A stretch of DNA of 64,000 nt from JADJSS01 sp964490845 (GTDB lineage: Bacteria > Bacteroidota > Bacteroidia > Chitinophagales > JADIYW01). The stretch spans positions 62,001 to 126,000 of the forward strand of contig CAZBED010000001.1 in NCBI GenBank assembly GCA_964490845.1, written 5' to 3'. Under the pieces are notes generated by a model. That model did no database searches. It saw only the letters and a list, made by a program, of their open reading frames with translations, and was not told the DNA's origin. Within the stretch, counting starts at the first letter, position 1, and the number at the start of each line of letters is the position of its first letter. Shown here one piece after another: positions 42,501-52,600 of the stretch. The position numbers and the translations under genes were made by a program.

Positions 42501-45500
42501 TTGGTGCAGCCGCTGTAGCGGGCAATACCTATGCATGGGCACCACCCGCCGGACTGAGTAATCCCGCTATTGCTCAACCTACGGTTTCTGCCGGTGGTAC
42601 TTATACCCTTACCGTTACCAACACCGCTAATGGTTGTACTTCATCCGATGCTGTTACGATTTCAGTCGATACAACCAGGCCTGCTGCTAATGCCGGTGTT
42701 GACAGAATCATCACCTGCGCTAATCCCTCTTATGTTATTGGCGCTGCCGCGGTGGCTGGCAATACCTATAGCTGGGCCCCACCTGCAGGATTAAGTGACC
42801 CTAACATTGCTCAGCCTACCGTTTCCACTACCGGTACCTATACGTTAACCGTCACCAAGACTGTGAACAGTTGCACTGCTTCTGATGCTGTAACGATTTC
42901 TGTTGATACCACCAGGCCGGCAGCCAATGCCGGTGCCGACCAGACACTAACCTGTACCAATACCAGCTTTATTATTGGTACTGCAGCAGTTGCCGGAAAT
43001 ACCTATGCATGGACACCTCCTGCAGGACTTAGCAATCCTGCTATCGCACGTCCTACGGTTTCCACTACAGGTACTTTTACGTTAACTGTGACAAAATCGA
43101 TTAACGGGTGTAGTTCTTCTGATGATGTTACGATTACAGTTGATACAATACGTCCCGGAGCTAATGCAGGAGCAGATAAACTTATTACGTGTACCGATCC
43201 TACACATGTTATCGGTACGGCTGCCATTGTTGGAAACACCTATTCCTGGACACCGGCAACAGGTCTTTCTGATTCTGCTATCGCACAACCGACTGCTTCA
43301 ACAACCGGTACTTATACATTAACCGTTACCAAAATCGTTAATGGTTGTACCTCTGCAGATGCTATGGTAGTGTCGGTTGATACATCCAAACCGGTTGCCA
43401 ATGCCGGAACGGATAAGACCATCACCTGTACAAATCCTACGCATGTAATAGGTACTGCCGCCATTGCCGGAAATACCTATGCGTGGGCGCCGCCGGCAGG
43501 TTTGTCTAATCCTGCTATCGCACAGCCTACCGCCTCTACTACCGGTACCTTTACACTTACCGTCACCAAAACCGCTAACGGTTGTACTAAGTCCGATGAT
43601 GTGGTGGTTGCTGTCGATACCTCTCGGCCTGTTGCCAATGCTGGAGCCGATAAAGTTATCACCTGCGCTAATCCTACTCATATCATTGGTACAGCAGCTT
43701 CTGCCGGTAATACCTATGCATGGGCACCGCCGGCCGGACTGTCTGATCCTGCCAGCGCAAGGCCTACCGTTTCTACTACAGGTACCTATACACTTACCGT
43801 CACTAAAACCGCTAACGGTTGTACTGCTTCCGATGCTGTTCTCGTTTCTGTTGATACCTCTCGTCCCGCTGCCAATGCAGGGGCCGATAAAATCATCACC
43901 TGTGCTAACCCCACTCATGTCATCGGTAACCCTGCCATCGCCGGTAATACCTATGCATGGACGCCGCCGGCCGGTTTATCTAATCCGGCTAGCGCTCAAC
44001 CTACCGTCTCTACTACCGGGACCTTCACACTTACCGTCACTCAGACTTCCAACGGATGTTCTAAATCCGATGCCGTCGTCATCAACGTAGATACCATCCG
44101 TCCCATTGCCGATGCAGGAGCTGATAAAATCATTACCTGTGCTAACCCCACCCATGTCATCGGCACTCCTTTCATTGCCGGTAATACCTATGCATGGGCG
44201 CCGCCGGCAGGGTTATCCAATCCCGCCACTGCACAGCCTACTGCTTCCTCTACAGGTACTTATACCCTCACTGTGACCAGGGCTGCAAACGGATGTACTG
44301 CCCTTGATGCGATGGTCGTTTCCGTGGATACCTCTCGACCTGTCGCCAATGCCGGGGCGGATAAAATCATCACCTGTGCTAATCCTACGCATGTCATCGG
44401 TTCACCGGCCATTGCCGGAAATTCCTACTCATGGGCGCCGCCTTTAGGATTGAGTGACCCGGCCACTGCACAGCCTACCGCTTCCTCTACAAGTACTTAT
44501 ACCCTAACCGTCACCAAATCCGTTAACGGATGTACTGCATCCGATGCCGTTGTTGTTTCTGTTGATACCACAAGGCCCCTCGTTGATGCAGGAACGGATA
44601 AAATAATAACTTGTGACAATCCTACTCATGTCATCGGTGCGCCGGCTATTGCCGGCCAGACCTACTCCTGGGCGCCACCTTTGGGACTGAATAATCCGGC
44701 TATTGCACAGCCTACCGCTTCCACTACCGGTACTTATACCTTAACCGTCACTAAATCCGTCAACGGATGTACTGCCCTTGATGCGATGGTCGTTTCCGTG
44801 GATACCTCTCGACCTGTCGCCAATGCCGGGGCGGATAAAATCATCACCTGTGCTAATCCTACGCATGTCATCGGTTCACCAGCCATTGCCGGCAATACCT
44901 ACTCCTGGGCGCCGCCTTTGGGACTGAGCGATCCGGCTATTGCACAGCCTACCGCTTCCACTACCGGTACTTATACCGTAACCGTCACTAAATCCGTTAA
45001 CGGATGTACTGCCCTTGATGCGATGGTCGTTTCCGTGGATACCTCTCGACCTGTCGCCAATGCAGGAGTTAATAAAATCATTACCTGCGCCAACACCACT
45101 CATGTCATTGGTACGGCTGCCATTGCCGGTAATACCTATGCATGGACACCACCGGCAGGGCTATCTAATCCTGCCATTGCTCAGCCTACTGCTTCTGCTA
45201 CCGGTACCTTTACCCTGACCGTAACACAAACCGCTAACGGATGTACCAAGTCTGATGTCGTCATTGTATCCGTGGATACCATTCATCCGGCGGCTAATGC
45301 GGGGGCCGATAAGATCATCACCTGTGCCAATCCTACGCATGTCATCGGCACTCCTGCCGTTGCCGGAAATACCTACGCCTGGACGCCGCCTTTGGGACTG
45401 AGCGATCCGGCTCTGGCTCAGCCTACTGCTTCCACTACCGGTACCTATACTGTAACTGTCACTAAAACGGTAAACGGATGTACTAATTCCGACGCCGTGA

Positions 45501-46528
45501 AGGTGGCTGTCGACACCTCCCGTCCTGTCGCTAATGCCGGGGCCGATAAAATCATTACCTGTACCAACCCTACGCATCTCATCGGTTCACCGGCCATTGC
45601 AGGTAATACCTATGCATGGGCGCCGCCGGCGGGACTGAGTGATCCGGCTCTGGCTCAGCCTACAGCTTCCTCTATCGGTACCTTTACCCTGACCGTGACT
45701 AAATCCATAAACGGATGTACCGCATCAGATGTCGTGCTCGTCGATGTAGATACGACCAAGCCTGTAACGGATGCCGGCCCGGATAAAACGCTGACTTGTG
45801 TGGTAAAATCCGTCGTTATCGGTTCGCCAGCTATTTCAGCAAATACCTATAAATGGACGCCGGCTTCGGGACTTAACAACACCACGGCGGCTCAGCCCGT
45901 AGCCAATGCCGTCGGTACTTACTCCATCACCGTGACAAAATCCGCTAACGGATGTACGGACTCCGACATCGTGAATGTTACCATTGACACTATAACGCCT
46001 TTGGCTGATGCGGGGCCGGACCAGACTCTCATTTGTATCAACATCAACACCACACAGAGTGTTACGCTCGGCGTCGCACCTATTGCTAATATGAGCTATG
46101 CCTGGACGCCGGCTGAGTTGGTCAGTGACAATACCAGCCCTCAGCCTTCCACCAATACCAGCGGTACCTATGCCATTACAGTCACCAACGATATCAACGG
46201 ATGTAAAGCGCATGATACAACCGTAATTGACAGCGAGGATTGCTTCTGTGACTTCTATGTCCCTTCGGCTTTCTCTCCTAACAATGACGGCGTCAACGAC
46301 CTGTTCTTCGCTTTTATTAACTGCGATAAGTTCAATGATTTTGCGTTCTCCATTTTCAACCGATGGGGAGAACTCGTTTTCAAAACAAATGATATAGCTC
46401 TCGGTTGGGATGGAATTTTCAAAGGTGAACCTCAACAGGTCGACTCCTACGAGTGGGTCGTCGAATATTTCGACGTCCTCAGAAATAAACGTATATTCAA
46501 AAAAGGTATCGTAACACTAATTAGATAA
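39575..46528 (+). CDS. Giant repetitive T9SS surface protein (24 PKD/SprB-like repeats)
   Basis: 2317 residues. The signal peptide is 1-23 (ends 'LHDAFGQ'). Residues about 30-270 form an N-terminal globular domain with 'IGFNFCFFGTSYNRLVIGAN', as seen at the start of other Bacteroidota adhesins. From about 328 to 2217 there are 24 tandem repeats of about 79 residues, each with 'NAGADKIITCANPTHVIG', 'YAWAPPAGLSDPAIAQPTAS' and 'GTYTLTVTKSVNGCTASDAV' themes; one Cys pair per repeat suggests a disulfide-stabilised Ig-like fold. The last ~90 residues are a CHU_C sorting domain ('CDFYVPSAFSPNNDGVNDLF', 'IFNRWGELVFKT', 'GWDGIFKGEPQQVDSYEW'). It is probably a long surface fibre for adhesion or gliding. 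It follows another CHU_C protein in the same orientation. Confidence 0.93.
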   Translation: MKKLYIILSFILCFTGILHDAFGQTPYVRPCYSVNAGADVTQCSETCLDPNRTAIPQYDNRATNTYTVQQMTLPNPTYNTFGTNVIVDQDDIWSGVVNIGFNFCFFGTSYNRLVIGANGLVSFNLGYAGAYCPWSYTGGLPDGGKPINSIMGPYTDIDPSVGFSPNRINYYTEGVYPCRRFVINFYRIPMFSCTGSLHTSQIILHEAYNIIDVVINSKPVCSSWNGGRGIIGIQNAAGSVAFTAPGNNPSTSALSNTCFRFYPNGALQQSINWTDNGTVVSNNALLSTSVCPNTTKTYVANLVNNRCDGSTVTVSDTFVFRVNALPAVDAGPDKSLSCISPNVTIGTPSIAGYTYSWSPAGGLSNPNIAQPTTNTPNTYILTMTNTLTSCTKKDTVVISPLRFPTANAGPDKTITCLSPTVSIGTPAVVGFTYSWAPAAGLNNSTFAQPNASQPNTYTLTIRNDTTGCTATDPVTVSIDTVRPVANAGSDQTLTCSNVSFVIGTPSVGGNTYSWSPPAGLSNAGIAQPTASLPNNYTLTVTKASNGCTSTDAVLISQNIAIPVANAGIDRTLTCATNSYVIGAAPVAGNTYSWSPPAGLSDPNIAQPTATLPNTYILTVTNTANNCVNTDTVVISRDTSSPSVDAGPDKIITCANPTFVIGTAAIAGQTYSWAPPAGLSNPTIAQPTASTTGTFTVTATKTVNGCTKSDAVTITVDTIRPAANATADKTITCANPNYVIGAAAVAGNTYAWAPPAGLSNPAIAQPTVSAGGTYTLTVTNTANGCTSSDAVTISVDTTRPAANAGVDRIITCANPSYVIGAAAVAGNTYSWSPAGGLSNPAIAQPTVSQPNTYTLTVTNTTNNCVNTDVVDITRDTTSPSVDAGPDKIITCANPNFVIGTAAIAGQTYSWAPPAGLSNPTIAQPTASTTGTFTVTATKTVNGCTKSDAVTITVDTIRPAANATADKTITCANPNYVIGAAAVAGNTYAWAPPAGLSNPAIAQPTVSAGGTYTLTVTNTANGCTSSDAVTISVDTTRPAANAGVDRIITCANPSYVIGAAAVAGNTYSWAPPAGLSDPNIAQPTVSTTGTYTLTVTKTVNSCTASDAVTISVDTTRPAANAGADQTLTCTNTSFIIGTAAVAGNTYAWTPPAGLSNPAIARPTVSTTGTFTLTVTKSINGCSSSDDVTITVDTIRPGANAGADKLITCTDPTHVIGTAAIVGNTYSWTPATGLSDSAIAQPTASTTGTYTLTVTKIVNGCTSADAMVVSVDTSKPVANAGTDKTITCTNPTHVIGTAAIAGNTYAWAPPAGLSNPAIAQPTASTTGTFTLTVTKTANGCTKSDDVVVAVDTSRPVANAGADKVITCANPTHIIGTAASAGNTYAWAPPAGLSDPASARPTVSTTGTYTLTVTKTANGCTASDAVLVSVDTSRPAANAGADKIITCANPTHVIGNPAIAGNTYAWTPPAGLSNPASAQPTVSTTGTFTLTVTQTSNGCSKSDAVVINVDTIRPIADAGADKIITCANPTHVIGTPFIAGNTYAWAPPAGLSNPATAQPTASSTGTYTLTVTRAANGCTALDAMVVSVDTSRPVANAGADKIITCANPTHVIGSPAIAGNSYSWAPPLGLSDPATAQPTASSTSTYTLTVTKSVNGCTASDAVVVSVDTTRPLVDAGTDKIITCDNPTHVIGAPAIAGQTYSWAPPLGLNNPAIAQPTASTTGTYTLTVTKSVNGCTALDAMVVSVDTSRPVANAGADKIITCANPTHVIGSPAIAGNTYSWAPPLGLSDPAIAQPTASTTGTYTVTVTKSVNGCTALDAMVVSVDTSRPVANAGVNKIITCANTTHVIGTAAIAGNTYAWTPPAGLSNPAIAQPTASATGTFTLTVTQTANGCTKSDVVIVSVDTIHPAANAGADKIITCANPTHVIGTPAVAGNTYAWTPPLGLSDPALAQPTASTTGTYTVTVTKTVNGCTNSDAVKVAVDTSRPVANAGADKIITCTNPTHLIGSPAIAGNTYAWAPPAGLSDPALAQPTASSIGTFTLTVTKSINGCTASDVVLVDVDTTKPVTDAGPDKTLTCVVKSVVIGSPAISANTYKWTPASGLNNTTAAQPVANAVGTYSITVTKSANGCTDSDIVNVTIDTITPLADAGPDQTLICININTTQSVTLGVAPIANMSYAWTPAELVSDNTSPQPSTNTSGTYAITVTNDINGCKAHDTTVIDSEDCFCDFYVPSAFSPNNDGVNDLFFAFINCDKFNDFAFSIFNRWGELVFKTNDIALGWDGIFKGEPQQVDSYEWVVEYFDVLRNKRIFKKGIVTLIR
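40556..46225 (+). repeat. 24 tandem coding repeats of about 237 bp
   Basis: The unit beginning near 'VDAGPDK' (40556) recurs with a mean spacing of 236.9 bp to the last copy near 46004. Repeats 1-4 and 23-24 are the most divergent, the middle ones the most alike, as expected when internal copies spread by recombination. Later copies use more G/C at third codon positions than early ones. Confidence 0.93.
41498..42776 (+). repeat. Recent 711-bp (three-repeat) duplication
   Basis: Positions 41498-42065 and 42209-42776 are nearly identical over about 568 bp, with three substitutions seen by eye, at an offset of exactly 711 bp (3 x 237). Repeats 5-7 and 8-10 of the protein therefore arose by a recent in-frame duplication, ending midway through the third unit. 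Confidence 0.85.
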
Positions 46529-46842
46529 CGGTAGGCTTTTTTGATTAACCTCATAGATAATCTGAAATGAAGCGATTCTGCTGCAGATTAATATCTTACT
46601 TTTTTCCGTCGAGAAAAACAATGCGCAATAGCTTTAATATCAAAAACACTTTTACCATTTCGAAACACCCGACGCAACAAATTGAAATGGTAAAAGCGAG
46701 AAACAAAACCCCATAAACCGGGAAGAGTAAAAATATGGTTAATGCATTTTTTTTAAATCACAATACAATTTATGCATTATATGGATATTCTGAGACACAG
46801 ATTAATAAGTGCAGGATAATGTTTAATATCTGATAGCACATA
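46529..46842. other. Intergenic region with a long-looped hairpin
   Basis: 314 bp between convergent genes, with no gene seen. It contains a perfect 13-bp inverted repeat (46649-46661 with 46684-46696, CTTTTACCATTTC type) with a 22-nt loop. On the minus strand the hairpin is followed by TGTTTTTG, so it may be a weak terminator for the LytTR operon ending at 46843. No terminator directly follows the giant gene at 46528. Confidence 0.5.
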
Positions 46843-47589
46843 TTATAATGCTGCTATTATTTCGAGCAGATGTTCTTTCTTTCGTTGTGATACCGGCACT
46901 TCATCATTGTTTTCCATAATGAGATTACAACCGTCAGTTTTATCAAATCGAATAATCTTCCGGATATTAATTAAATGGGAATGATGTGCGCGGATAAAGC
47001 CAAATGGTTCCAACATCTCTTCGTATTCTTTGAGATTTTTAGAAATAGTGATTCTTTGACCGCCGGTAACAAAAAATTCCGTATACGGCCCTTCCGCATG
47101 ACAACGGATAATATCGTTTACTTTAATAAAGTAAATAGAGTCTTTATCTTTTAAAACAATCTTTTTGTGTTCCAAAGAAATGGCATTCAGGCTTTCATTC
47201 AGCACCTGTATCTGCTCTTTCAGATTTTTATTTTTCAAATTAGATATGGCTTTTTCAAGGCTACTAAGTAAGTCATCCGTGTCAATTGGTTTTAAAAGAA
47301 AGTCAATAGCGCTGAAACGGAATGCATCAACTGCATATTTATTATGTGCGGTAATGAAAATTAGCTGAAAATTATAAGAGCCTAATTGTTTTAATAAATC
47401 AAATCCGGTTCCATCATCCATTTCCACATCCAGAAACACAATATCCGGTTGAAAATTTTCTATTGCCTGCAGTCCTGTCGCAACGCCTGTAGCCTCCTGT
47501 AATGCGGTCATTTCCGGAGAATATGTTTCCAGTTGTATTCGCAGACCTGCTAGAATCGGGGCTTCATTATCTATTATTAAAACCTTCAT
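46843..47589 (-). CDS. LytTR-family response regulator
   Basis: A 248-residue two-component response regulator. The receiver domain (about 1-120) has the acidic pocket D7/E9, phospho-acceptor D54 in 'IVFLDVEMDDGTGFDLL', Thr in 'FITAH' and Lys in 'FLLKPI'. The C-terminal LytTR DNA-binding domain (about 150-245) has 'VNDIIRCHAEGPYTEFFV' and 'RAHHSHLINIRKIIRF'. It overlaps the kinase gene by 23 bp, so the pair is translationally coupled. It regulates unknown targets; LytTR regulators in this phylum often control surface or secreted proteins, and the adjacent adhesin and protease genes are obvious candidates (inference). Confidence 0.95.
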   Translation of the reverse strand: MKVLIIDNEAPILAGLRIQLETYSPEMTALQEATGVATGLQAIENFQPDIVFLDVEMDDGTGFDLLKQLGSYNFQLIFITAHNKYAVDAFRFSAIDFLLKPIDTDDLLSSLEKAISNLKNKNLKEQIQVLNESLNAISLEHKKIVLKDKDSIYFIKVNDIIRCHAEGPYTEFFVTGGQRITISKNLKEYEEMLEPFGFIRAHHSHLINIRKIIRFDKTDGCNLIMENNDEVPVSQRKKEHLLEIIAAL

Positions 47590-49456
47590 TAGTGTGTATT
47601 AATGGTAAAATAATTTTTACTGATGTTCCGATACTATTCTCACCCTTACCGATTTGGTAGGAGGCATCCGTCTTATATTTTTTATTCAGCAGCAACAACC
47701 TGTCTTTAATGATCTGCGTGGCACGTGAAGGGTATTCCCTTGCTTTCTTATCAGCGGTGAACCCGGTACCATTGTCTTTAATTTCTATAATCAGACGATG
47801 ATTTTCAGTAGATATATTTATTATTATGGTTCCCGTTTCGACACTGGTATTTAAGCCGTGCTCAATGGAATTTTCAATAAACGGCTGAATAATCATAGAT
47901 GGTATGTACGTTTCATCCGGTTGTATCGTTTCATCTACGGCAATATGATATTCAAATTTATCGGGATAACGAAGTTTTTGAATATCCAGATAATTGGTCA
48001 GATAGTCTATTTCCTGTTCAATGGTATTCATTTCCTTGTACGTACTTTCCAGTGTCTCACGCATTATTTTGGCATATTTGGAAAGATAACGCCCCACTTT
48101 GGAATCTTTGTTTTCCTGCATGGAAAAAGTTTGTAAAGAATTGAGGGTATTAAAGAAAAAATGCGGATTCATACGTGCACGGTTCAGCCTTTGTTCTATT
48201 TCCATATTTTCCTGCCTGCTTCTTAATGTTTTCTGACGAAAAAATATAACAATGATAAAAATGATTAAGAGAGCCAGAACAATTCCTGTTACATAAATTT
48301 TGTTTTTCAAAGAAGCGATTTGTTTTGCCTGGCTTAACTCTTTTATTGTTTTTTCGTTTTGTGATTTGTTATATTTTTGTTCTAATTCGTTTATTTTTTC
48401 TGTTTTTTCTACAGTACGAATACTGTCTCTGATTCCAACAAATTTTTCATGATATGACAATGCATCTAAATAATTACCCTGTAGTTTTTCAAGTTCATAC
48501 AGGCGTTCGTATACAGCAGCCATACTAAGTGGATTGTTTTCGAGAATAGCATATTTTAAAGAAGAATCCGCGGATTGTTTCGCTTTGACATAATCCTTCA
48601 ATTCAATATAGATATCGCACTTTTTAGTAAACAAGGAATACGTTTGACGAAATTCTTTGTTCCTGTCCAGAAATGACAGTCCGCTGTCACAAAGCATTAA
48701 TCCTTTGGTATATTTCTCTTCCAAATAAGCAACACCACTTAATATGCTATATGTCTGACTGATTTCAAACTTTCTGTTCAGCCGTTTCGCAAGCACCAAA
48801 GTCGGAATGGCAATTCTTCTGACGCTATCCAGATACTTCGGGTCTTGTGTTATATCATACCAAACACCAAAATGAGCCTGAATATTGGTATAAATATTCA
48901 GCGCTAAATTATGATTGTTGATTTTTTCAGCCAATCGCAAAGAGATGTAATCATAGTCAATAGCTTTACCTGGCAGTTGCATTTTATTAAATACATACGC
49001 AATTCTTGTAATTCCTTTTATTTGAAAGAGCGTATCATTTATTTGTTCAGCTAATTCTTTTACTAAAATGAATTGCTGCATGGCTTCGTCGTTTTTTTCT
49101 TTTTTTAAAAAATAATTCCCAAGCTGAAAATGATATTGCTCGGCAAAATCCATGCATTTTTTTGGAATTCCTGAATGTTCCAGTATTTCCACAATACTGT
49201 CTGCCTGTTCCATCTTATTTTTTGCCAAAGCAAATTGCAACTGATAACATAATGCCTTCTGCTTGCAAATGGCGGGATTTGTCGGGATTTTTTCCAGAAC
49301 AGCAGGGAGCTTATCATATTCCTTTTTATCAAACAGCGTATCAGACTGTTTAAACAGTAACTCACCGGAAACACACTTACATGTATTATTCTGAGCAGCT
49401 ATTTCCTGTTGGTATAACAGGAAAAGTGAATAAATAAGCAAAAGCAGCCTTGTCAT
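47567..49456 (-). CDS. LytS-type sensor histidine kinase with TPR sensor
   Basis: 629 residues. The signal peptide (about 1-21, 'LLLLIYSLFLLYQQEIAAQN') is followed by a periplasmic helical region (about 25-380) with TPR-like repeats ('EQYHFQLGNYFLKKEKNDEA', 'NNPLSMAAVYERLYELEKLQ'), then a coiled coil, one membrane segment near 387-407 ('YVTGIVLALLIIFIIVIFF') and a cytosolic His_kinase domain. The phospho-acceptor is His432 in 'RMNPHFFFNTLNSLQ'; 'MIIQPFIENSIEHGLN' is the N-box and 'IEIKDNGTGF' the G-box. The ligand is unknown; TPRs may bind a peptide or partner protein. It is the cognate kinase of the overlapping LytTR regulator. Confidence 0.93.
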   Translation of the reverse strand: MTRLLLLIYSLFLLYQQEIAAQNNTCKCVSGELLFKQSDTLFDKKEYDKLPAVLEKIPTNPAICKQKALCYQLQFALAKNKMEQADSIVEILEHSGIPKKCMDFAEQYHFQLGNYFLKKEKNDEAMQQFILVKELAEQINDTLFQIKGITRIAYVFNKMQLPGKAIDYDYISLRLAEKINNHNLALNIYTNIQAHFGVWYDITQDPKYLDSVRRIAIPTLVLAKRLNRKFEISQTYSILSGVAYLEEKYTKGLMLCDSGLSFLDRNKEFRQTYSLFTKKCDIYIELKDYVKAKQSADSSLKYAILENNPLSMAAVYERLYELEKLQGNYLDALSYHEKFVGIRDSIRTVEKTEKINELEQKYNKSQNEKTIKELSQAKQIASLKNKIYVTGIVLALLIIFIIVIFFRQKTLRSRQENMEIEQRLNRARMNPHFFFNTLNSLQTFSMQENKDSKVGRYLSKYAKIMRETLESTYKEMNTIEQEIDYLTNYLDIQKLRYPDKFEYHIAVDETIQPDETYIPSMIIQPFIENSIEHGLNTSVETGTIIINISTENHRLIIEIKDNGTGFTADKKAREYPSRATQIIKDRLLLLNKKYKTDASYQIGKGENSIGTSVKIILPLIHTNEGFNNR

Positions 49457-49647
49457 AACATTTATTGTGTTACTGAATCCTAAGTTACATTACAATTAGT
49501 TATCCCGTTTCTTCAGTTATTAAAAAAAATCCATCACTTATTAATCTTGGACGAAATCTATAAAATTCAGGACTAAATTTAATAAACATAAAAACAAATC
49601 AATGAACAACCGCCCCAATATTGTTCATGATAATTAAAAAGAGTATT

Positions 49648-52600
49648 ATGAAACTAGGATTACTAATAAATAAAGCTCATATCATATCCGGTATGGTGAT
49701 GTTGTTTTCTATGGGTTTATATTCACAAGACTTGCCATGCGCTACAGAAATAAGCCGTGAATATGCTGAAAAAATGAGAAAAAATATACCTGCATTTGAT
49801 GAATTCAACCTATCATTTCAAAAAAATATGTCCCCGGTCGGACGCATTGCCGCAGGCTTAAAGAAAAACAGTATCCCTATAAAAATCTATGTGGTAAGAG
49901 ACAACTCCGGTGTAACCACATTCGACTCAACACTTTTAAAGAAAGGGCTGGCATATATGAACAAACTTTTTGACGGATCAGGACTAGAGTTTTATGTATG
50001 TGGTGCATACAACTACATTAATAATACAACATATTATAATCTGGATAATACTGAATACGAACTACTCAACAACACATACGGCACAGCAAATGTTATAAAC
50101 ATGTATATGGTTAACAGCTTAACCCTCTATGGTGTCAATACCTTAGGCGTGGCGCAAACACCTGGAGGATCATTATGGGTAATGATGCGAAACAATGCAG
50201 ACACTACTGTGTATGCGCACGAAATGGGCCACTTTTTCGGTTTGTTGCATACACATGGATATTCAAATACTGTAAGAACTGAAGAGTTTGTGGATGGTTC
50301 TAACTGCAGAGAAACCGGAGATTATATGTGTGACACACCTGCAGATCCGATGCTGTATTCGAATACTGTGAATAATCCGCAAGTGAATACACAATGCGTA
50401 TATTATGCGAATCAAAAAGATGATCACAATCAGGTATATATGCCGGATGTCACCAATATTATGAGCTATGCACCACACAAATGTGTTTCTCATTTTTCCA
50501 ATGAACAACTCGCGTTTATGAATTGGGTTTATGTAACAGAGCGTTCCAATCTGAGCTGTAACTCTGTTAATGTTGATTTTAATATGACAACTACTGTAAA
50601 ATGTGACAGCCCATATGTTTTTCAATTCCAAAAACAAACAACGGGCATTTCCAATTTACAATGGGACATGAATGACGACGGAGTAACTGATTATACTACA
50701 AATAATCCAATTCATAGTTTTGGCTCACCGGGTATAAAATGGGTATCGCTTTCCGGTACCGCTGGCGGCATTACCTATATGCGTTACAAACCTGTTGAGA
50801 TTTCCGTATCAAATAAGCTGCCGAAATTAAATGACTTCAATAACAGTCCGACATTGCCTAGCGGATGGAAATTTTTCAATCCCGACAACGGTAGAAAATG
50901 GGATATTGCAAATGTTATTGGCCCCGATGGGCAACAGTCAAACGTGCTCCGATTCAGAAATTATTTCTATCAGGGTTACGAACAGGTAGATGCGGTTATT
51001 ACCAATGCTTATGACTTGTTGAATTATAAAAATGCAAGGCTCTCATTTGATATTGCATATGCACCTCATAATGTAACGGACACTTTTATGATATATCTTT
51101 CAACTGATTGCGGTAATTCATATCCGTATCAGATACTGAAACTTGCAGGTACATCCTTACAAACCCATGCCAAACAATTCAATGAATTTATACCCAAAGA
51201 AAACGACTGGAAAAACATTATGATTCCGCTGAACAATTATGTTGGAAATTATGTGAGTTTTAAAATTGTGAATTGGAACATGCGCGGTAATGATGTATAT
51301 ATAGATAATGTACTGGTGGAAGGAGGCGACAGCACACTCACTGAAATCGGGTTTGGTAAAACACAAGTTAACACATCTGAAAACAATAATGACGGACTGG
51401 TCACCTGTCGTGGCTACCGGATTATTTCAGTACCTGTCTTTATTTCCTCTGCACCCACGTCTTCTGTTACGGTATCTGTTACAGCTACTGGAACAGCTAC
51501 TAATTTATTTGACTATGAGTTAATGAACAATCAGGTAGTTTTTCCGACCGGACAAACAGTCAATAAAACTGTAAACATAAAAATATGGGATGACGCCGCC
51601 GCTGAATCTTCAGAAACCATTGTGCTAAGCCTAACTATACAGGGTGTTAATGCCTACAGAACAACGAATAGGAACAGAAAGGTAACCATAAATATAAAAG
51701 ACAATGATCCTGTATACCCTGAACAGAAAGTATTCTCGAAAGTGTTACTGGATGAAAAATTCAATACCCTGACCACTTTTATTCCGCCAGGTTGGAAGAC
51801 ATACATCAATGGTGTTGCAGATTCTTTAACTATCGGCTGGATAAGTTCGTCATTTTTAGGGACATGGATTTATAATGACATTCAACAAAATATGAATACA
51901 TCTTTAGACAGTACACATTATATGGTTTTTATTCCTTCTAATTTTAGCTACTCTACCGGCCAGTATGAGCAGTTGACCACACCAGCTTATAATGTTTCTG
52001 CATATGATTCAATTACAGTGGAATTAGACCATCAGTTTCAAATCTGGCCACCACCGGTCTATAACGCCACGATTGAATATGATGCGTGGAACGGCACCAA
52101 TTGGGTAAACTTTTATACGTATAACGGACAACAGGGAAATATTGGAAGTTTATACAATGCGGAGCATCCTGTATTTTCTCTTAAAGGATTTACAAACAGT
52201 GACTTTAAAGTGAGATTTTCACTTAAAAATAATTTATACGCTAAGTGGTATTTAATGGATAATGTAAAAATTACGGGATTTAAGACAAAAGCAGGAGTTG
52301 CATCGGCGATGAATTCAACTACGAACCTATATTTGGGGCCTAACGAACTGGTAAATTTTTACGATACTGTCACAGGTGATGTTATAGCGTCTCTGCAAAA
52401 TCAATCGGACTGGAATTATGGTTGCACTGCGATAAGTATAAACCGCGCCGGCACCGGTGTTGTGCCTTACTTAGAAGTTAATCCCGAATTCAATGCAACA
52501 CAAAAGACTATACTGATTACACCTGAGTTTAATAATCCGAATGGAAATTATGATATTACCCTGTATTATAAAAATGCAGAAATTAACGGATGGACCAGTG

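Noticed and set aside
40556..46225. Tandem repeats considered as a CRISPR array
   Set aside because: Units are about 237 bp, coding and contiguous without spacers. The 7/8-nt arrays elsewhere are also too short and have no spacers.
43319..46435. Long minus-strand open frames across the fibre gene (for example 43319-43918 and 45836-46435)
   Set aside because: They follow the 237-bp repeat of the plus-strand gene, encode low-complexity Ser/Arg/Gly peptides and lack start signals. They are reading-frame shadows of the repetitive codons.
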